Shown: positions 1 to 9,073, numbered from the stretch's first letter. The stretch: DNA of 64,000 bases from Bacteroidetes bacterium UBA5697 (GCA_002420145.1 DIHL01000019.1:1-64000), one strand, 5' to 3'. Program-made: numbers and translations. The notes: generated by a model not told the origin, from the letters alone.

Positions 1-95
1 AATTTATAAATAATTTGACTTGACACAACAAACCAATTAAAATGCCAAAAATAAATTGAATAGATATTTAGATTTTTAAAATCTGTTAAAATTCT

Positions 96-380
96 TTAAA
101 TAGCATTTACACTCCATGCTTCTGGCTTGGCATCAAACAAAACTTTTGTTTTTGCCCAAACGCCTTCAAATAATTCAGATTGACGATAGGCTTCTAAATA
201 CTTAGGATCGTCCCATATACTTAAGGTGAAAAACACACAAGGATTATTAATGTCTTGCAATAATTCAACATGCTGACAACCTTCCATAGCTGAAATTAAA
301 TCTTTACTTGCTTTAAAAATATCTTTAAAACGTTCGATGTTTTCAGGCTTAAACGTCATCTTCACAAATCTCTTAATCAT
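96..380 (-). CDS. antibiotic biosynthesis monooxygenase (ABM) family protein
   Basis: A 94-residue protein with the size and layout of single-domain ABM-fold (dimeric ferredoxin-like) proteins: an N-terminal beta strand (IKRFVKMTF), a helix rich in charged residues, a core strand with CVFFTLSIWDD, and a YRQSELFEGVWAKTK helix near the C-terminus. The W in SIWDD and the final helix are typical of the family. Family members range from quinol monooxygenases to haem-degrading enzymes, so the substrate cannot be assigned. The ATG overlaps the stop of the upstream SAM hydrolase gene by 8 nt, so the two are probably translated from one mRNA. Fold confident, function unknown. Confidence 0.75.
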   Translation of the reverse strand: MIKRFVKMTFKPENIERFKDIFKASKDLISAMEGCQHVELLQDINNPCVFFTLSIWDDPKYLEAYRQSELFEGVWAKTKVLFDAKPEAWSVNAI

Positions 381-1191
381 ATATATCTACAATTATACGG
401 TCAATTTTATATTTACTTAATACATTTCGTTTTATCACAATTTTGGTAGCAGATTGACCTAAAGATGATATTTCCAACAAATCCATTGAATTAAAAAAAC
501 AAACCACATCCCCGATCTTCACATCATCATAGGTATTATTTATTTTAGTAATGTTATATGACGGTAGCGCTATTGAAAAACGCTTGTTACCAACATGCTT
601 GTCAAATTCTTGTTTGGTGATACTTGTAATTAAATTCCCAAAATCATCTTCATATAATACCATACCTTGTAAATTACTTGGAGTTGAAAAACTCTCGAAG
701 GCATATAATTTACAGTAGTCTTGAGTTTCAGCACAAAACTCTTCCAAAGGTATTTTATTTACTAATTTATTAGCTATTTCAGCAAATACATCTCTCAAAT
801 AAAATGAATGTTGTCTTTCTGAATCAAAATACAATTGATAAACAGGTTCATTAAATTCTTTGTCAATAAGGGTTAATACGCCATTATCTGGACAAATAAT
901 ATACTGCCCTTTATATTTTGACAATAAATAACGCGTGTTATCAACAGCTAAATTCCCAATAGTTTCAGATGAGTTTAAAAATTTTATGGCAAACAAATGA
1001 ATTGTTTCTTCTGGAAAGTAAGGTAAAGCGCTTCTTAAAGCAAAAGCCCCTTCGTTGTGGGCGTGTGGATTTACATCGCAAGCTAAATCAACAATTTGAA
1101 CATTTGGTTGTTTGCTATACAACATGCCTTTTACCATTGCCAAGTATGGGTCACGATAACCCAAATCAGTCGTAATGGTAATAATAGACAT
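373..1191 (-). CDS. SAM hydroxide adenosyltransferase (DUF62 family)
   Basis: 272 residues of the SAM-dependent halogenase-like DUF62 family. The N-terminus ITTDLGYRDPYLAMVKG carries the family's SAM-binding aspartate, followed by the NPHAHNEGAFALRSALPYFP segment and a C-terminal beta-barrel domain (LYEDDFGNLITSI). Most family members hydrolyse SAM to adenosine and methionine with an activated water; the chlorinase/fluorinase members are rare exceptions, so SAM hydrolase is the safe call. I take the ATG at 1191; an in-frame TTG at 1218 sits inside a TAnnTTTG -7 box, making it an unlikely start. Overlaps the downstream ABM gene. Confidence 0.85.
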   Translation of the reverse strand: MSIITITTDLGYRDPYLAMVKGMLYSKQPNVQIVDLACDVNPHAHNEGAFALRSALPYFPEETIHLFAIKFLNSSETIGNLAVDNTRYLLSKYKGQYIICPDNGVLTLIDKEFNEPVYQLYFDSERQHSFYLRDVFAEIANKLVNKIPLEEFCAETQDYCKLYAFESFSTPSNLQGMVLYEDDFGNLITSITKQEFDKHVGNKRFSIALPSYNITKINNTYDDVKIGDVVCFFNSMDLLEISSLGQSATKIVIKRNVLSKYKIDRIIVDIYD

Positions 1192-1215
1192 ATTGAAAAC
1201 TTTATTTAATTTACT

Positions 1216-1223
1216 CAAAAGTA
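1216..1223 (-). promoter_or_regulatory. Bacteroidota -7 box for the SAM hydrolase gene
   Basis: On the minus strand this reads TACTTTTG, an exact match to the Bacteroidota -7 consensus TAnnTTTG. It lies 24 nt before the ATG at 1191. No clear TTG -33 element is seen at the expected distance, so this is a motif match only. Confidence 0.4.
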
Positions 1224-1297
1224 AATAATAAATTAGGCTTACTTTTTACTTTAAAAAGTATTTGATTAACACGATTATTAACATAAATTACTGACCC

Positions 1298-2257
1298 TTG
1301 ATTGAAAAAATTATAACATTAGATAGCGTTGAACCTGTTGAAATATATGGCGTAAATGATGTGAAACTCAACGTGATAAAAAAATATTTCCCTAAACTTA
1401 AAATTATTGCAAGAGGCTATTCTATTAAAACTTTAGGAGATGAAAGTGAAATTGCTCACTTCGAAAAAAAGTTAACCATGATGGTTGACTACTATCATAA
1501 AAACGGTTTATTAACAGATACTGTCATTGAACGTCTATTAGGCCAAACTGGCGACAATTTATTGTTAGCCAAAGAAGAAGCTACTGGCTCTGATATTATT
1601 GTGTTTGGAAATAATGGCTTGGTTATAAAAGCCAGAACCGATAATCAACGTAAAATGATGCAATCGGTTGCTAAAAGCGATATGTTATTTGCGGTTGGTC
1701 CTGCTGGAACTGGTAAAACATATACTGCCGTTGCTTTAGCCGTGAGAGCTCTAAAAAACAAAGAAGTAAAACGTATTATTTTAACTCGCCCTGCGGTTGA
1801 AGCTGGAGAAAACTTAGGCTTTTTACCTGGAGATTTAAAAGAAAAATTGGACCCATACATGCAACCATTGTATGATGCCTTGTACGATATGTTGCCTTTA
1901 GATAAATTGAATCAATATATAGAAGCTAAAATTATTCAAATTGCACCACTCGCATTTATGCGTGGTAGAACATTAGATAATGCTTTTGTGATTTTAGATG
2001 AAGCTCAAAATACAACCGAGAGTCAGATGAAAATGTTCTTAACTCGTATGGGAGCTAATGCCAAGTTTATTATCACTGGTGATATGACCCAAATAGACCT
2101 GCCTCGTAATCAAACATCAGGTTTAGCGCAAGCCGTGCGATTATTAAAGAAAACAGATGGTATTGATATTGTTGAATTAACAACGGTTGACGTCATCAGA
2201 CATCGTTTAGTAAAAGCCATTATTGAAAAATACGAAGAAGACACCATTAGAAAGTAA
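1298..2257 (+). CDS. phoH: PhoH family RNA-binding ATPase
   Basis: 319 residues with Walker A GPAGTGKT (residues 134-141) and Walker B VILDEAQN (231-238), and the family segment RPAVEAGENLGFLPGDLKEK. The N-terminal ~110 residues form the small KH-like domain typical of bacterial PhoH/PhoL. The family belongs to superfamily 1 helicase-type ATPases; members are linked to RNA handling, and PhoH is often a phosphate-starvation or stress gene, though no PHO box is visible. The start is a TTG (MIEKIITLDS), since no ATG is available before the conserved N-terminus. Followed 4 nt later by a MazG-type gene and then by a VWA gene, an apparent operon. Confidence 0.9.
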   Translation: MIEKIITLDSVEPVEIYGVNDVKLNVIKKYFPKLKIIARGYSIKTLGDESEIAHFEKKLTMMVDYYHKNGLLTDTVIERLLGQTGDNLLLAKEEATGSDIIVFGNNGLVIKARTDNQRKMMQSVAKSDMLFAVGPAGTGKTYTAVALAVRALKNKEVKRIILTRPAVEAGENLGFLPGDLKEKLDPYMQPLYDALYDMLPLDKLNQYIEAKIIQIAPLAFMRGRTLDNAFVILDEAQNTTESQMKMFLTRMGANAKFIITGDMTQIDLPRNQTSGLAQAVRLLKKTDGIDIVELTTVDVIRHRLVKAIIEKYEEDTIRK

Positions 2258-2261
2258 TACC

Positions 2262-2588
2262 ATGACTATAAAAGATTCTCAAAAACAAGTTGACGATTGG
2301 ATTAAGCAATACGGTGTTCGTTATTTTAGCGAATTAACTAATATGGCGATGCTTACCGAAGAAGTTGGTGAAGTGGCTCGAATTATTGCTCGACGATATG
2401 GAGAACAAAGCGAAAAAGAATCAGACAAAAATAAAGACTTAGGAGATGAACTAGCTGATGTGATGTTTGTATTAATTTGTTTAGCTAACCAAACTGGCAT
2501 AGATTTGGAAGAGGCATTAAAACGCAATCTTGATAAAAAAACAAATCGTGATTCGGAAAGACATCTCAATAACGAAAAACTAAAATAA
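2262..2588 (+). CDS. MazG-like nucleotide pyrophosphohydrolase
   Basis: 108 residues of the all-alpha NTP pyrophosphatase superfamily. The metal-binding motifs are visible as EEVGE (E-E-x-x-E, about residue 30) and DELADVMFVL (E-x-x-D, about residue 63). Such small single-domain MazG proteins hydrolyse (d)NTPs to monophosphates as house-cleaning enzymes. The ATG at 2262 lies 4 nt after the phoH stop; a longer reading frame starting inside phoH adds a non-conserved leader and was not used. Separate from the full-length two-domain MazG encoded at 35294-36097. Confidence 0.85.
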   Translation: MTIKDSQKQVDDWIKQYGVRYFSELTNMAMLTEEVGEVARIIARRYGEQSEKESDKNKDLGDELADVMFVLICLANQTGIDLEEALKRNLDKKTNRDSERHLNNEKLK

Positions 2589-2591
2589 ATT

Positions 2592-3731
2592 TTGCTTAAG
2601 CCATTCTTCATATTTGTTCTTATTTCTTTATTTCATCCATTATTTGCTCAAAATAGTTTAATTGGTGTTGATGAACCGAATAAAGATATTGGCACTCAAG
2701 AAAACATTTATAAGGTAAAAGCTGATTATATCATTCAAAATAATCAGGCTAAAAATTTATATTTATTAAGAGCGGATGCTTTAAAAGGCATGACGATTAG
2801 AGCAGCTAAAAAAACAATTAAACCGGGCGATACAACTCTTATTGTAGTTGAATTTATTCCGCAACAAACTGGAAAGTTCAACGAAGCCATTAACTTAGTA
2901 ACCAGCGCAGATGGTGCTCCATTTAAACTATCTCTTTCAGGAAACATAAAATCTATAAAAACAGATGATAAAACTGCTTGTTTTTATTTTAAAAAGCCTA
3001 ATAACGCAGGTGTAAAAACAACTGAACCAATTGTCGTTACTGAGCCTACAAAACCTAGAGATACTTCTAATAAAATGCCAGATAATACAACTAACACGGT
3101 CATTGATAATCCTATTATCCCTGTAAAACCATCTGAACCAGCAAAAACAAAAAATCCAAATGAGTTAGATGGAGATTTATATAAACCTAATAATATTATC
3201 TTTTTAGTAGACGTGTCTAGCTCAATGAAAGACACAAGTAAATTAAAAGTGATGCAATATGCTTTACACCATTTAATAGAAGTTTTAAGACCATCAGACA
3301 GTGTAACGTTTATTACCTATGCTGATTCTGTTAAGATTTTAAGAGAGGGTTTAAGTGGAAAAGACAAGGAAGAATTAAACGAAGTTGTTGATAGATTAAA
3401 AGCAAAAGGCTTAACTAAAGGAAATAAAGCTATTTTATTTAGTTTGGATGTAGCTCTAAAAAACTACATTTCAAATGGGAATAATCAAATCATCTTAGCA
3501 ACCGATGGTAAGTTTAGATTTTATCCAGATGATCAAAAGTTATATTTATCTAAACAAGGCGATAAACAAGTAAAACTATCTACTATGGCTTTTGGTAATG
3601 ATAAAGACGCTATGAAAAACTTAAAAGAAATAGCAGAAATAGGAAAAGGAAACTTTATTCATATCAAAAGTAGATCAAAGGCTCATGAACAATTATTGGA
3701 AGAAATCAAACAAAATAGCTTGATTCATTAA
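2592..3731 (+). CDS. secreted DUF1573 / von Willebrand factor A domain protein
   Basis: 379 residues. A signal peptide (hydrophobic residues 4-19, then AQN) is followed by an Ig-like DUF1573-type domain (about residues 30-120, with TTLIVVEFIPQQTGKF), a Thr/Pro/Lys-rich linker (140-195) and a VWA domain whose MIDAS motif DVSSS is intact at 207-211. The protein is likely periplasmic or surface-exposed and metal-dependent in ligand binding; the ligand is unknown. TTG start, 3 nt after the MazG stop, so co-transcribed with phoH and the MazG gene. Its 3' end overlaps the convergent pseudouridine synthase gene by 4 nt. Confidence 0.8.
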   Translation: MLKPFFIFVLISLFHPLFAQNSLIGVDEPNKDIGTQENIYKVKADYIIQNNQAKNLYLLRADALKGMTIRAAKKTIKPGDTTLIVVEFIPQQTGKFNEAINLVTSADGAPFKLSLSGNIKSIKTDDKTACFYFKKPNNAGVKTTEPIVVTEPTKPRDTSNKMPDNTTNTVIDNPIIPVKPSEPAKTKNPNELDGDLYKPNNIIFLVDVSSSMKDTSKLKVMQYALHHLIEVLRPSDSVTFITYADSVKILREGLSGKDKEELNEVVDRLKAKGLTKGNKAILFSLDVALKNYISNGNNQIILATDGKFRFYPDDQKLYLSKQGDKQVKLSTMAFGNDKDAMKNLKEIAEIGKGNFIHIKSRSKAHEQLLEEIKQNSLIH

Positions 3732-4399
3732 TCTATTTGGTAAGTTCTATATTCTCCAGGTTTTAAATCTCTTAAAAGAATCGTATCAATTCTAACTCTA
3801 ATTAATCTTGCCACTAAATAACCTAAAGCTTTACACATACGTCTTATTTGACGATTTTTTCCTTCGGTTAATATAATTTTAAATTCAAATTCTGATATTT
3901 TTTCAATAAAACAAGGCTTTGTTTTACAAATCATAATATCAACTCCAGCACCCATTTGTTTAATAAATTCATCAGTAATAGGTTTATTAACAGTCACTAA
4001 ATATTCCTTTTCTTTTTCTTTTAATGGGCTTGATAAACTTTGAATATACTTTCCATCATTTGATAATAACAACAATCCTTCTGATTCTTTATCTAACCTG
4101 CCTGCATAACCTAAGTGTTTATCAAAATGAAAAATAGTGGTTAAATTATCTGCGATGGCTTCATTATTAGTTGTTTCAATCCCACGAGGTTTGTATAAAG
4201 CAATATAGGTAAAGGGTGTATTGGGCTTCAATAATTCATCTTCAAAATAAATCTCCCAAGTTTCGTTAAACTCAATATTTTCAGTAATGATAGCGCCATT
4301 TACTTTCAATTTTCTATTTTCAATAGCCCTAATAGCCTCCTTGTTTGTAAAGCCTAAACTGTGAACCAAATAGTATTTAATATTTAATCGAAAACTCAA
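3728..4399 (-). CDS. rRNA pseudouridine synthase (RluB/RluF/RsuA type)
   Basis: 223 residues. An N-terminal S4-like RNA-binding segment (residues 8-45, LVHSLGFTNKEAIRAI...LKVNGAII) precedes the catalytic domain with YKPRG, the motif GRLDKESEGLLLL containing catalytic Asp103, KEYLVTV, and EGKNRQIRRMC. The last motif and the S4 domain place it in the RsuA/RluB/E/F group, which makes single pseudouridines in 23S or 16S rRNA; the exact target position cannot be told. TTG start at 4399. Convergent with the VWA gene. Confidence 0.85.
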   Translation of the reverse strand: MSFRLNIKYYLVHSLGFTNKEAIRAIENRKLKVNGAIITENIEFNETWEIYFEDELLKPNTPFTYIALYKPRGIETTNNEAIADNLTTIFHFDKHLGYAGRLDKESEGLLLLSNDGKYIQSLSSPLKEKEKEYLVTVNKPITDEFIKQMGAGVDIMICKTKPCFIEKISEFEFKIILTEGKNRQIRRMCKALGYLVARLIRVRIDTILLRDLKPGEYRTYQID

Positions 4400-4452
4400 T
4401 TTTGGGTAATTTTAAGGCAATGTTATCTTTTTTTATCTAAACCGCATAAAAA

Positions 4453-4484
4453 TTGCCCTAATTCGCTATAATTTATTAAGTTTG
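4453..4484 (+). promoter_or_regulatory. promoter of the UDP-sugar operon
   Basis: A TTG at 4453-4455 and an exact -7 box TAAGTTTG at 4477-4484 are separated by 21 nt, within the range seen for Bacteroidota promoters (TTG-N17-23-TAnnTTTG). The ATG of the first gene follows at 4501. Good positional fit in an otherwise empty 100-nt divergent intergenic region. Confidence 0.6.
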
Positions 4485-4500
4485 TTGGTTCAAAACAGCT

Positions 4501-5079
4501 ATGGAAAATTCTTATTTTGCCCACCCTTCTGCTATCATTGATGAAGGTTGTCGTATTGGTAAAGGAACCAAAATTTGGCACTTTAGCCACATCATGCCAA
4601 ATTGCACCTTAGGCGAAAACTGTAACATTGGTCAAAATGTAGTTATTTCTCCTGAAGTCATTCTTGGTAAAAATGTAAAAGTTCAAAACAACGTTTCTAT
4701 TTATACGGGCGTTACTTGCGATGATGATGTGTTTTTAGGTCCGTCTATGGTATTTACAAATGTAATCAATCCTCGCAGTGCTGTTAATCGTAAATCAGAA
4801 TATGCTAAAACGCATGTTGGCAAAGGTGCTAGTATTGGTGCTAATGCAACAATAGTTTGTGGACATGATATTGGAGAGTTTGCTTTTATTGGTGCTGGAA
4901 CTGTAGTCACTAAAACTGTTCCTGCATTTGCCTTAGTTGTTGGAAATCCATCTCGACAAATTGGTTGGATGAGTGAATTTGGACATCGATTAGAATTTGA
5001 TTCAACTAGAAAAGCTATTTGCAAAGAAAGCGGACAAGTGTATCAATTAGAAAATAATACTGTAAAAAGAATTTCATAA
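4501..5079 (+). CDS. wlbB: UDP-2-acetamido-3-amino-2,3-dideoxyglucuronate N-acetyltransferase
   Basis: 192 residues forming a left-handed beta helix of hexapeptide repeats (IGKGTKIWHFSHI, LGENCNIGQNVVI, VGKGASIGANATIVCG, IGEFAFIGAGTVVT). Strong resemblance to WlbB/WbpD, which acetylates the 3-amino group of UDP-GlcNAc3NA to give UDP-diNAcGlcA, a precursor of O-antigen sugars. The neighbour 2 nt downstream is the matching WlbA-type dehydrogenase, and a nucleotide-sugar 6-dehydrogenase follows, so the pathway context agrees. No aminotransferase (WlbC/WbpE) is found in the window. Confidence 0.88.
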   Translation: MENSYFAHPSAIIDEGCRIGKGTKIWHFSHIMPNCTLGENCNIGQNVVISPEVILGKNVKVQNNVSIYTGVTCDDDVFLGPSMVFTNVINPRSAVNRKSEYAKTHVGKGASIGANATIVCGHDIGEFAFIGAGTVVTKTVPAFALVVGNPSRQIGWMSEFGHRLEFDSTRKAICKESGQVYQLENNTVKRIS

Positions 5080-5080
5080 A

Positions 5081-6112
5081 ATGACAAAAATAAAATTCGG
5101 AGTTATTGGTCAAGGTCACATTGGTAAACGTCATGCCGAAATGGTACGTCGTAATTCTAATTGTGAATTAGTAGCAGTTTGTGATGTTTCGCCAAAAGAA
5201 AAATTAGGATTAGAAACTCTTCAAGAAAAATTTTATAATTCAGTAGATGAATTATTAAAAAATCATCCCGAAATAGATGTTATCAATGTTTGTACGCCAA
5301 ATGGATTACATGCTGAACATTCCTTAAAAGCTTTAGAAGCAAACAAGCATGTTGTAGTTGAAAAACCAATGGCTTTAAGTAAAGCTGACTGTGAAAAAAT
5401 CATTTACAAAGCTTTAGACCAAAGCAAAACAGTTTTTTGTGTGATGCAAAATCGTTACTCTCCGCCAAGTGTTTGGTTAAAAAACGTGGTTGAATCTAAA
5501 ACCATTGGCGATATTTACATGGTTCAATTAAATTGTTACTGGAATCGTGATGAACGATACTACAAAGCTGGCGGGTGGAAAGGTACTCAAGATTTAGATG
5601 GGGGAACTTTATTTACACAGTTCTCTCATTGGATTGATATCATGTATTGGGTATTTGGAGATATTAAAAACATTCAAGCAAAGTTTGCAGATTTTAATCA
5701 CCAAAACTCAACTGCTTTTGAAGATAGTGGATTTGTAAGTTTTGATTTTGTAAATGGTGGAATGGGAAGTATTAATTACTCTACAGCTGTTTGGGATAAA
5801 AACTTAGAATCTTCTTTAACTATTGTTGGCAGTAAAGGAAGTATTAAAGTTGGCGGACAATACATGGATCAAGTGGATGTTTGTAATATTAAAGATTATG
5901 TAATGCCTGCTTTAGCAGAAACAAATCCAGCTAATGATTATGGTGCTTACAAAGGCTCCGCTAATAATCATCATAATGTAATAGAAAATGTAGTGGATAC
6001 TATTACTGGAAAAACTAAAATTACTACTAATGCCTTAGAAGGCTTAAAAGTGGTTGATATTATTGAGCGTATTTACGCATTGCGCCCTGAATCAGTTATT
6101 AAAAATAAATAA
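5081..6112 (+). CDS. wlbA: UDP-N-acetylglucosaminuronate 3-dehydrogenase (Gfo/Idh/MocA family)
   Basis: 343 residues. N-terminal Rossmann fold with GVIGQGHIGKRH, the EKP motif at 94-96 (VVVEKPMAL) that defines the Gfo/Idh/MocA family, and the C-terminal alpha/beta domain with GGTLFTQFSHWID. High similarity to WlbA/WbpB, which oxidises C3 of UDP-GlcNAcA ahead of transamination. Starts 2 nt after wlbB and precedes the 6-dehydrogenase gene by 21 nt, consistent with one operon for a 2,3-diacetamido-uronate. Confidence 0.88.
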   Translation: MTKIKFGVIGQGHIGKRHAEMVRRNSNCELVAVCDVSPKEKLGLETLQEKFYNSVDELLKNHPEIDVINVCTPNGLHAEHSLKALEANKHVVVEKPMALSKADCEKIIYKALDQSKTVFCVMQNRYSPPSVWLKNVVESKTIGDIYMVQLNCYWNRDERYYKAGGWKGTQDLDGGTLFTQFSHWIDIMYWVFGDIKNIQAKFADFNHQNSTAFEDSGFVSFDFVNGGMGSINYSTAVWDKNLESSLTIVGSKGSIKVGGQYMDQVDVCNIKDYVMPALAETNPANDYGAYKGSANNHHNVIENVVDTITGKTKITTNALEGLKVVDIIERIYALRPESVIKNK

Positions 6113-6133
6113 AAAAACATTAAAATATATATT

Positions 6134-7426
6134 ATGGGAATTTACAAAGACATCGTTGACAAAAAAGCTACAATCGCCGTTATTGGATTAGGATATGTTG
6201 GTTTACCTATCGCTTTAGCTTTTGCTAAAAAAGTAAAAGTTATTGGATTTGATATCAATGCTAAACGCGTTGATATGATGAATAAAGGCATCGATCCAAG
6301 TAACGAATTAACTAAAAAAGATTTTGCTAATTCTGATATTACTTTTACGCACAAATTAGAAGATTTAAAAAAAGCAAAGTTCTTTATTATTGCCGTTCCT
6401 ACTCCAATTGATGAACATAATTTGCCAGATTTAAAACCATTAATAGGTGCTTCAACAACTGTTGGAAAAGTTCTTAAAAAAGGAGATTATGTAGTTTATG
6501 AATCTACTGTTTATCCTGGTTGTACAGAAGATGATTGTATCCCTGTTTTAGAGCGCGAATCAAAATTAAAATTCGTGAAAGATTTTAAAGTTGGTTATTC
6601 TCCTGAGCGTATTAATCCAGGTGATAAAGAACATACCATTACAAAAATCTTAAAAATCGTTTCTGGTTGTGATAAAGAAAGTTTAGAAGAAATTGCTAAA
6701 ACTTACGAAATTATTGTTGAGCCAGGAACGCACCGTGCATCAAGCATTAAAGTAGCTGAAGCCGCTAAAATTATCGAAAACACTCAACGTGACGTGAACA
6801 TTGCATTGATGAATGAATTATCAATCATCTTTAATAAAATGAACATTAACACGTATGATGTTTTAGAAGCTGCTGGTACGAAATGGAATTTCTTAAAGTT
6901 CTTCCCAGGTTTGGTTGGCGGACATTGTATTGGTGTTGACCCTTATTATTTAACTTACAAAGCTGAATCTCTTGGATATCATGCTCGTGTTATTAATAGT
7001 GGCCGTTACGTAAATGACAGCATGGGTTATTATGTAGCAAAAAATTGCGTTAAGAAAATTATTGCTGCTGGAAAAAACATCAGCAAATCAAAAGTATTAA
7101 TTATGGGTGCTACGTTTAAAGAAGACGTTAGCGATATTCGTAATAGTAAAGTAGCAGACATTGTTAAAGAATTAAAATCCTTTGGTGTAAAAGTGGAGAT
7201 AGTTGACCCGCATGCTGATAGTGCAGAATTAAAACACGAATACGGTTTCGGTTTAAATAAATTAGCTAAAGGTTACGATGGAGTTATTGTAGCTGTTAAT
7301 CATCAAGAATACAAAACTTTAGATGAAAAATTCTTTAAATCAATTCTTTCTACCAAAGGTGTGATAGTTGATATTAAGGGAATGTATAAAAACAAAATGA
7401 AAGGTTTAACCTACTGGAGTCTTTAA
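6134..7426 (+). CDS. wbpA: UDP-N-acetylglucosamine/galactosamine 6-dehydrogenase
   Basis: 430 residues of the UDP-glucose/GDP-mannose dehydrogenase family: N-terminal NAD domain (AVIGLGYVGLPIA, residues 15-27), central dimerisation domain (KVAEAAKIIENTQRD), catalytic Cys265 in GGHCIGVDPYYL, and a C-terminal domain with MGATFKEDVSDIRNSK. It is closest in motif to the TviB/WbpO/WbpA branch acting on UDP-HexNAc, and would supply UDP-GlcNAcA to the WlbA/WlbB steps encoded just upstream. Whether the substrate is UDP-GlcNAc or UDP-GalNAc cannot be decided from sequence alone. Confidence 0.88.
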   Translation: MGIYKDIVDKKATIAVIGLGYVGLPIALAFAKKVKVIGFDINAKRVDMMNKGIDPSNELTKKDFANSDITFTHKLEDLKKAKFFIIAVPTPIDEHNLPDLKPLIGASTTVGKVLKKGDYVVYESTVYPGCTEDDCIPVLERESKLKFVKDFKVGYSPERINPGDKEHTITKILKIVSGCDKESLEEIAKTYEIIVEPGTHRASSIKVAEAAKIIENTQRDVNIALMNELSIIFNKMNINTYDVLEAAGTKWNFLKFFPGLVGGHCIGVDPYYLTYKAESLGYHARVINSGRYVNDSMGYYVAKNCVKKIIAAGKNISKSKVLIMGATFKEDVSDIRNSKVADIVKELKSFGVKVEIVDPHADSAELKHEYGFGLNKLAKGYDGVIVAVNHQEYKTLDEKFFKSILSTKGVIVDIKGMYKNKMKGLTYWSL

Positions 7427-7437
7427 TATTTTTTAAA

Positions 7438-8091
7438 TTGAGTTATAAACTAAGCGGATTAAATCCTGAACAACAGCAGTTATTAGATGATGGTAAATTA
7501 TTACCATTAATGGAAGAGTTCTACACCATTCAAGGTGAAGGTTTTAATACTGGTAAAGCTGCCTATTTTATTAGAATTGGTGGTTGTGATGTTGGTTGTC
7601 ATTGGTGTGATGTAAAAGAAAGCTGGGACGCAAGTTTACACCCTTTAACAACTACCGAAAAAATTATAGAAAACGTTTTAGAAAGTAAAACGCCTGCTGT
7701 TGTTGTTACTGGTGGAGAACCTTTAATTTACAACTTAGTTTATTTAACAGCATTATTAAAACAAAACAATATTCAAACCTATATCGAAACTTCTGGAGCT
7801 TATCCCTTGAGTGGAAATTGGGATTGGATTTGCTTGTCTCCAAAAAAGACAATGCTTCCAAAAGAAGAAAACTACTCAGCGGCTCATGAATTAAAAATTA
7901 TTGTGTTTAATAAACATGATTTCATTTGGGCAGAAGAACAAGCTTCTAAAGTTGGAAAAGATTGCTTTTTGTATTTACAACCCGAATGGAGTAAACGCAA
8001 TGAAATAACCCCGTTAATTGTGGAGTATGTGAAACAAAATCCACGTTGGATGATTTCTTTACAAACTCATAAGTATATTGATATCCCTTAA
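7438..8091 (+). CDS. queE: 7-carboxy-7-deazaguanine synthase
   Basis: 217 residues. Radical-SAM cluster Cys50, Cys54 and Cys57 (GGCDVGCHWCD), preceded by EEFYTIQGEGFNTGKAAYFIR, the hallmark of QueE, and followed by VVTGGEPL. It converts 6-carboxytetrahydropterin to CDG in preQ0/queuosine synthesis. TTG start at 7438, 11 nt after the dehydrogenase. The other queuosine genes (queC, queD, queF) are not in the window. Confidence 0.92.
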   Translation: MSYKLSGLNPEQQQLLDDGKLLPLMEEFYTIQGEGFNTGKAAYFIRIGGCDVGCHWCDVKESWDASLHPLTTTEKIIENVLESKTPAVVVTGGEPLIYNLVYLTALLKQNNIQTYIETSGAYPLSGNWDWICLSPKKTMLPKEENYSAAHELKIIVFNKHDFIWAEEQASKVGKDCFLYLQPEWSKRNEITPLIVEYVKQNPRWMISLQTHKYIDIP

Positions 8092-8110
8092 TTTTCATTT
8101 TTATTACAAT

Positions 8111-9052
8111 ATGAAAAAAATACTTTGCATAGATTCAAATCATGATATACTTCACGAAACGTTAATAGATGCAGGTTTTCATTGTGATTTATTTTGGAAT
8201 AAATCCAAAGAAGAGTTAATTCAATTGTTGCCAAATTATGATGGCGCAGTTATTAGAAGCAAATTCAAATTCACTAAAGAAGTCTTAGACTCAGCTTCAC
8301 GTTTAAAATGCATTGGACGGGTTGGTGCAGGAATGGAAAATATTGACGTAGAATATGCTAAAAACAAAGGGGTCACTTGCGTCAGTGCTCCAGAAGGAAA
8401 CAGAGATGCTGTTGGCGAACATGCTTTAGGAATGTTGTTGATGCTCTTGAATCATTTAAAGCGAAGCGATAACGAAGTTAGAAATGGCATATGGAAACGC
8501 GCTGAAAACAGAGGTCATGAAATTGCTGGAAGAACCATTGGTATTATTGGTTATGGAAATATGGGTTCTGCTTTTGCAAAAAAGTTGAAAGGTTTTGATT
8601 GCGAGATATTGGTTTATGACAAATATAAAATAGGCATCGTTGGCGAACATATAAAAGAATCATCGTTATACGAAATTTACGAAAAAGCAGATGTGGTGAG
8701 CATACATCTTCCTTTAACAGAAGAAACAAACTATTATATCAATGATGATTTCATTTCTTATTTCAAAAAAAATATTTACATCATTAATACAGCTCGTGGT
8801 AAATGTTTAAATACCACTGATTTAGTAAAACACCTAAAAACAGGAAAAGTGATTGGTGCTTGTTTGGATGTTTTAGAATATGAATCAGTATCTTTTGAAA
8901 ACATTGATACCACTACTCTACCAGAGCCTATGCAGTATTTATTGAAAAGTGAAAACGTCATTTTAACACCTCACATCGCTGGCTGGACTCATGAGTCAAA
9001 TTATAAGATGAGTAAAATTATTGCCGAGAAAATGATTGAGGTTTTAAGATAA
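8111..9052 (+). CDS. D-2-hydroxyacid dehydrogenase (phosphoglycerate dehydrogenase-like)
   Basis: 313 residues with the NAD-binding glycine motif IGIIGYGNMGSAFAKKL, the catalytic region INTARGKCLNT, GACLDVLEYE and the histidine motif LTPHIAGWTHES. The two-domain layout and length match D-isomer-specific 2-hydroxyacid dehydrogenases. There is no ACT domain, so it could be a short SerA-type phosphoglycerate dehydrogenase or another hydroxyacid dehydrogenase. The ATG at 8111 begins the conserved MKKILCID strand; an earlier in-frame start overlapping queE is not supported. VanX-like gene follows at 22 nt. Confidence 0.8.
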   Translation: MKKILCIDSNHDILHETLIDAGFHCDLFWNKSKEELIQLLPNYDGAVIRSKFKFTKEVLDSASRLKCIGRVGAGMENIDVEYAKNKGVTCVSAPEGNRDAVGEHALGMLLMLLNHLKRSDNEVRNGIWKRAENRGHEIAGRTIGIIGYGNMGSAFAKKLKGFDCEILVYDKYKIGIVGEHIKESSLYEIYEKADVVSIHLPLTEETNYYINDDFISYFKKNIYIINTARGKCLNTTDLVKHLKTGKVIGACLDVLEYESVSFENIDTTTLPEPMQYLLKSENVILTPHIAGWTHESNYKMSKIIAEKMIEVLR

Positions 9053-9073
9053 TTTTTGACTAATAGATTCATT

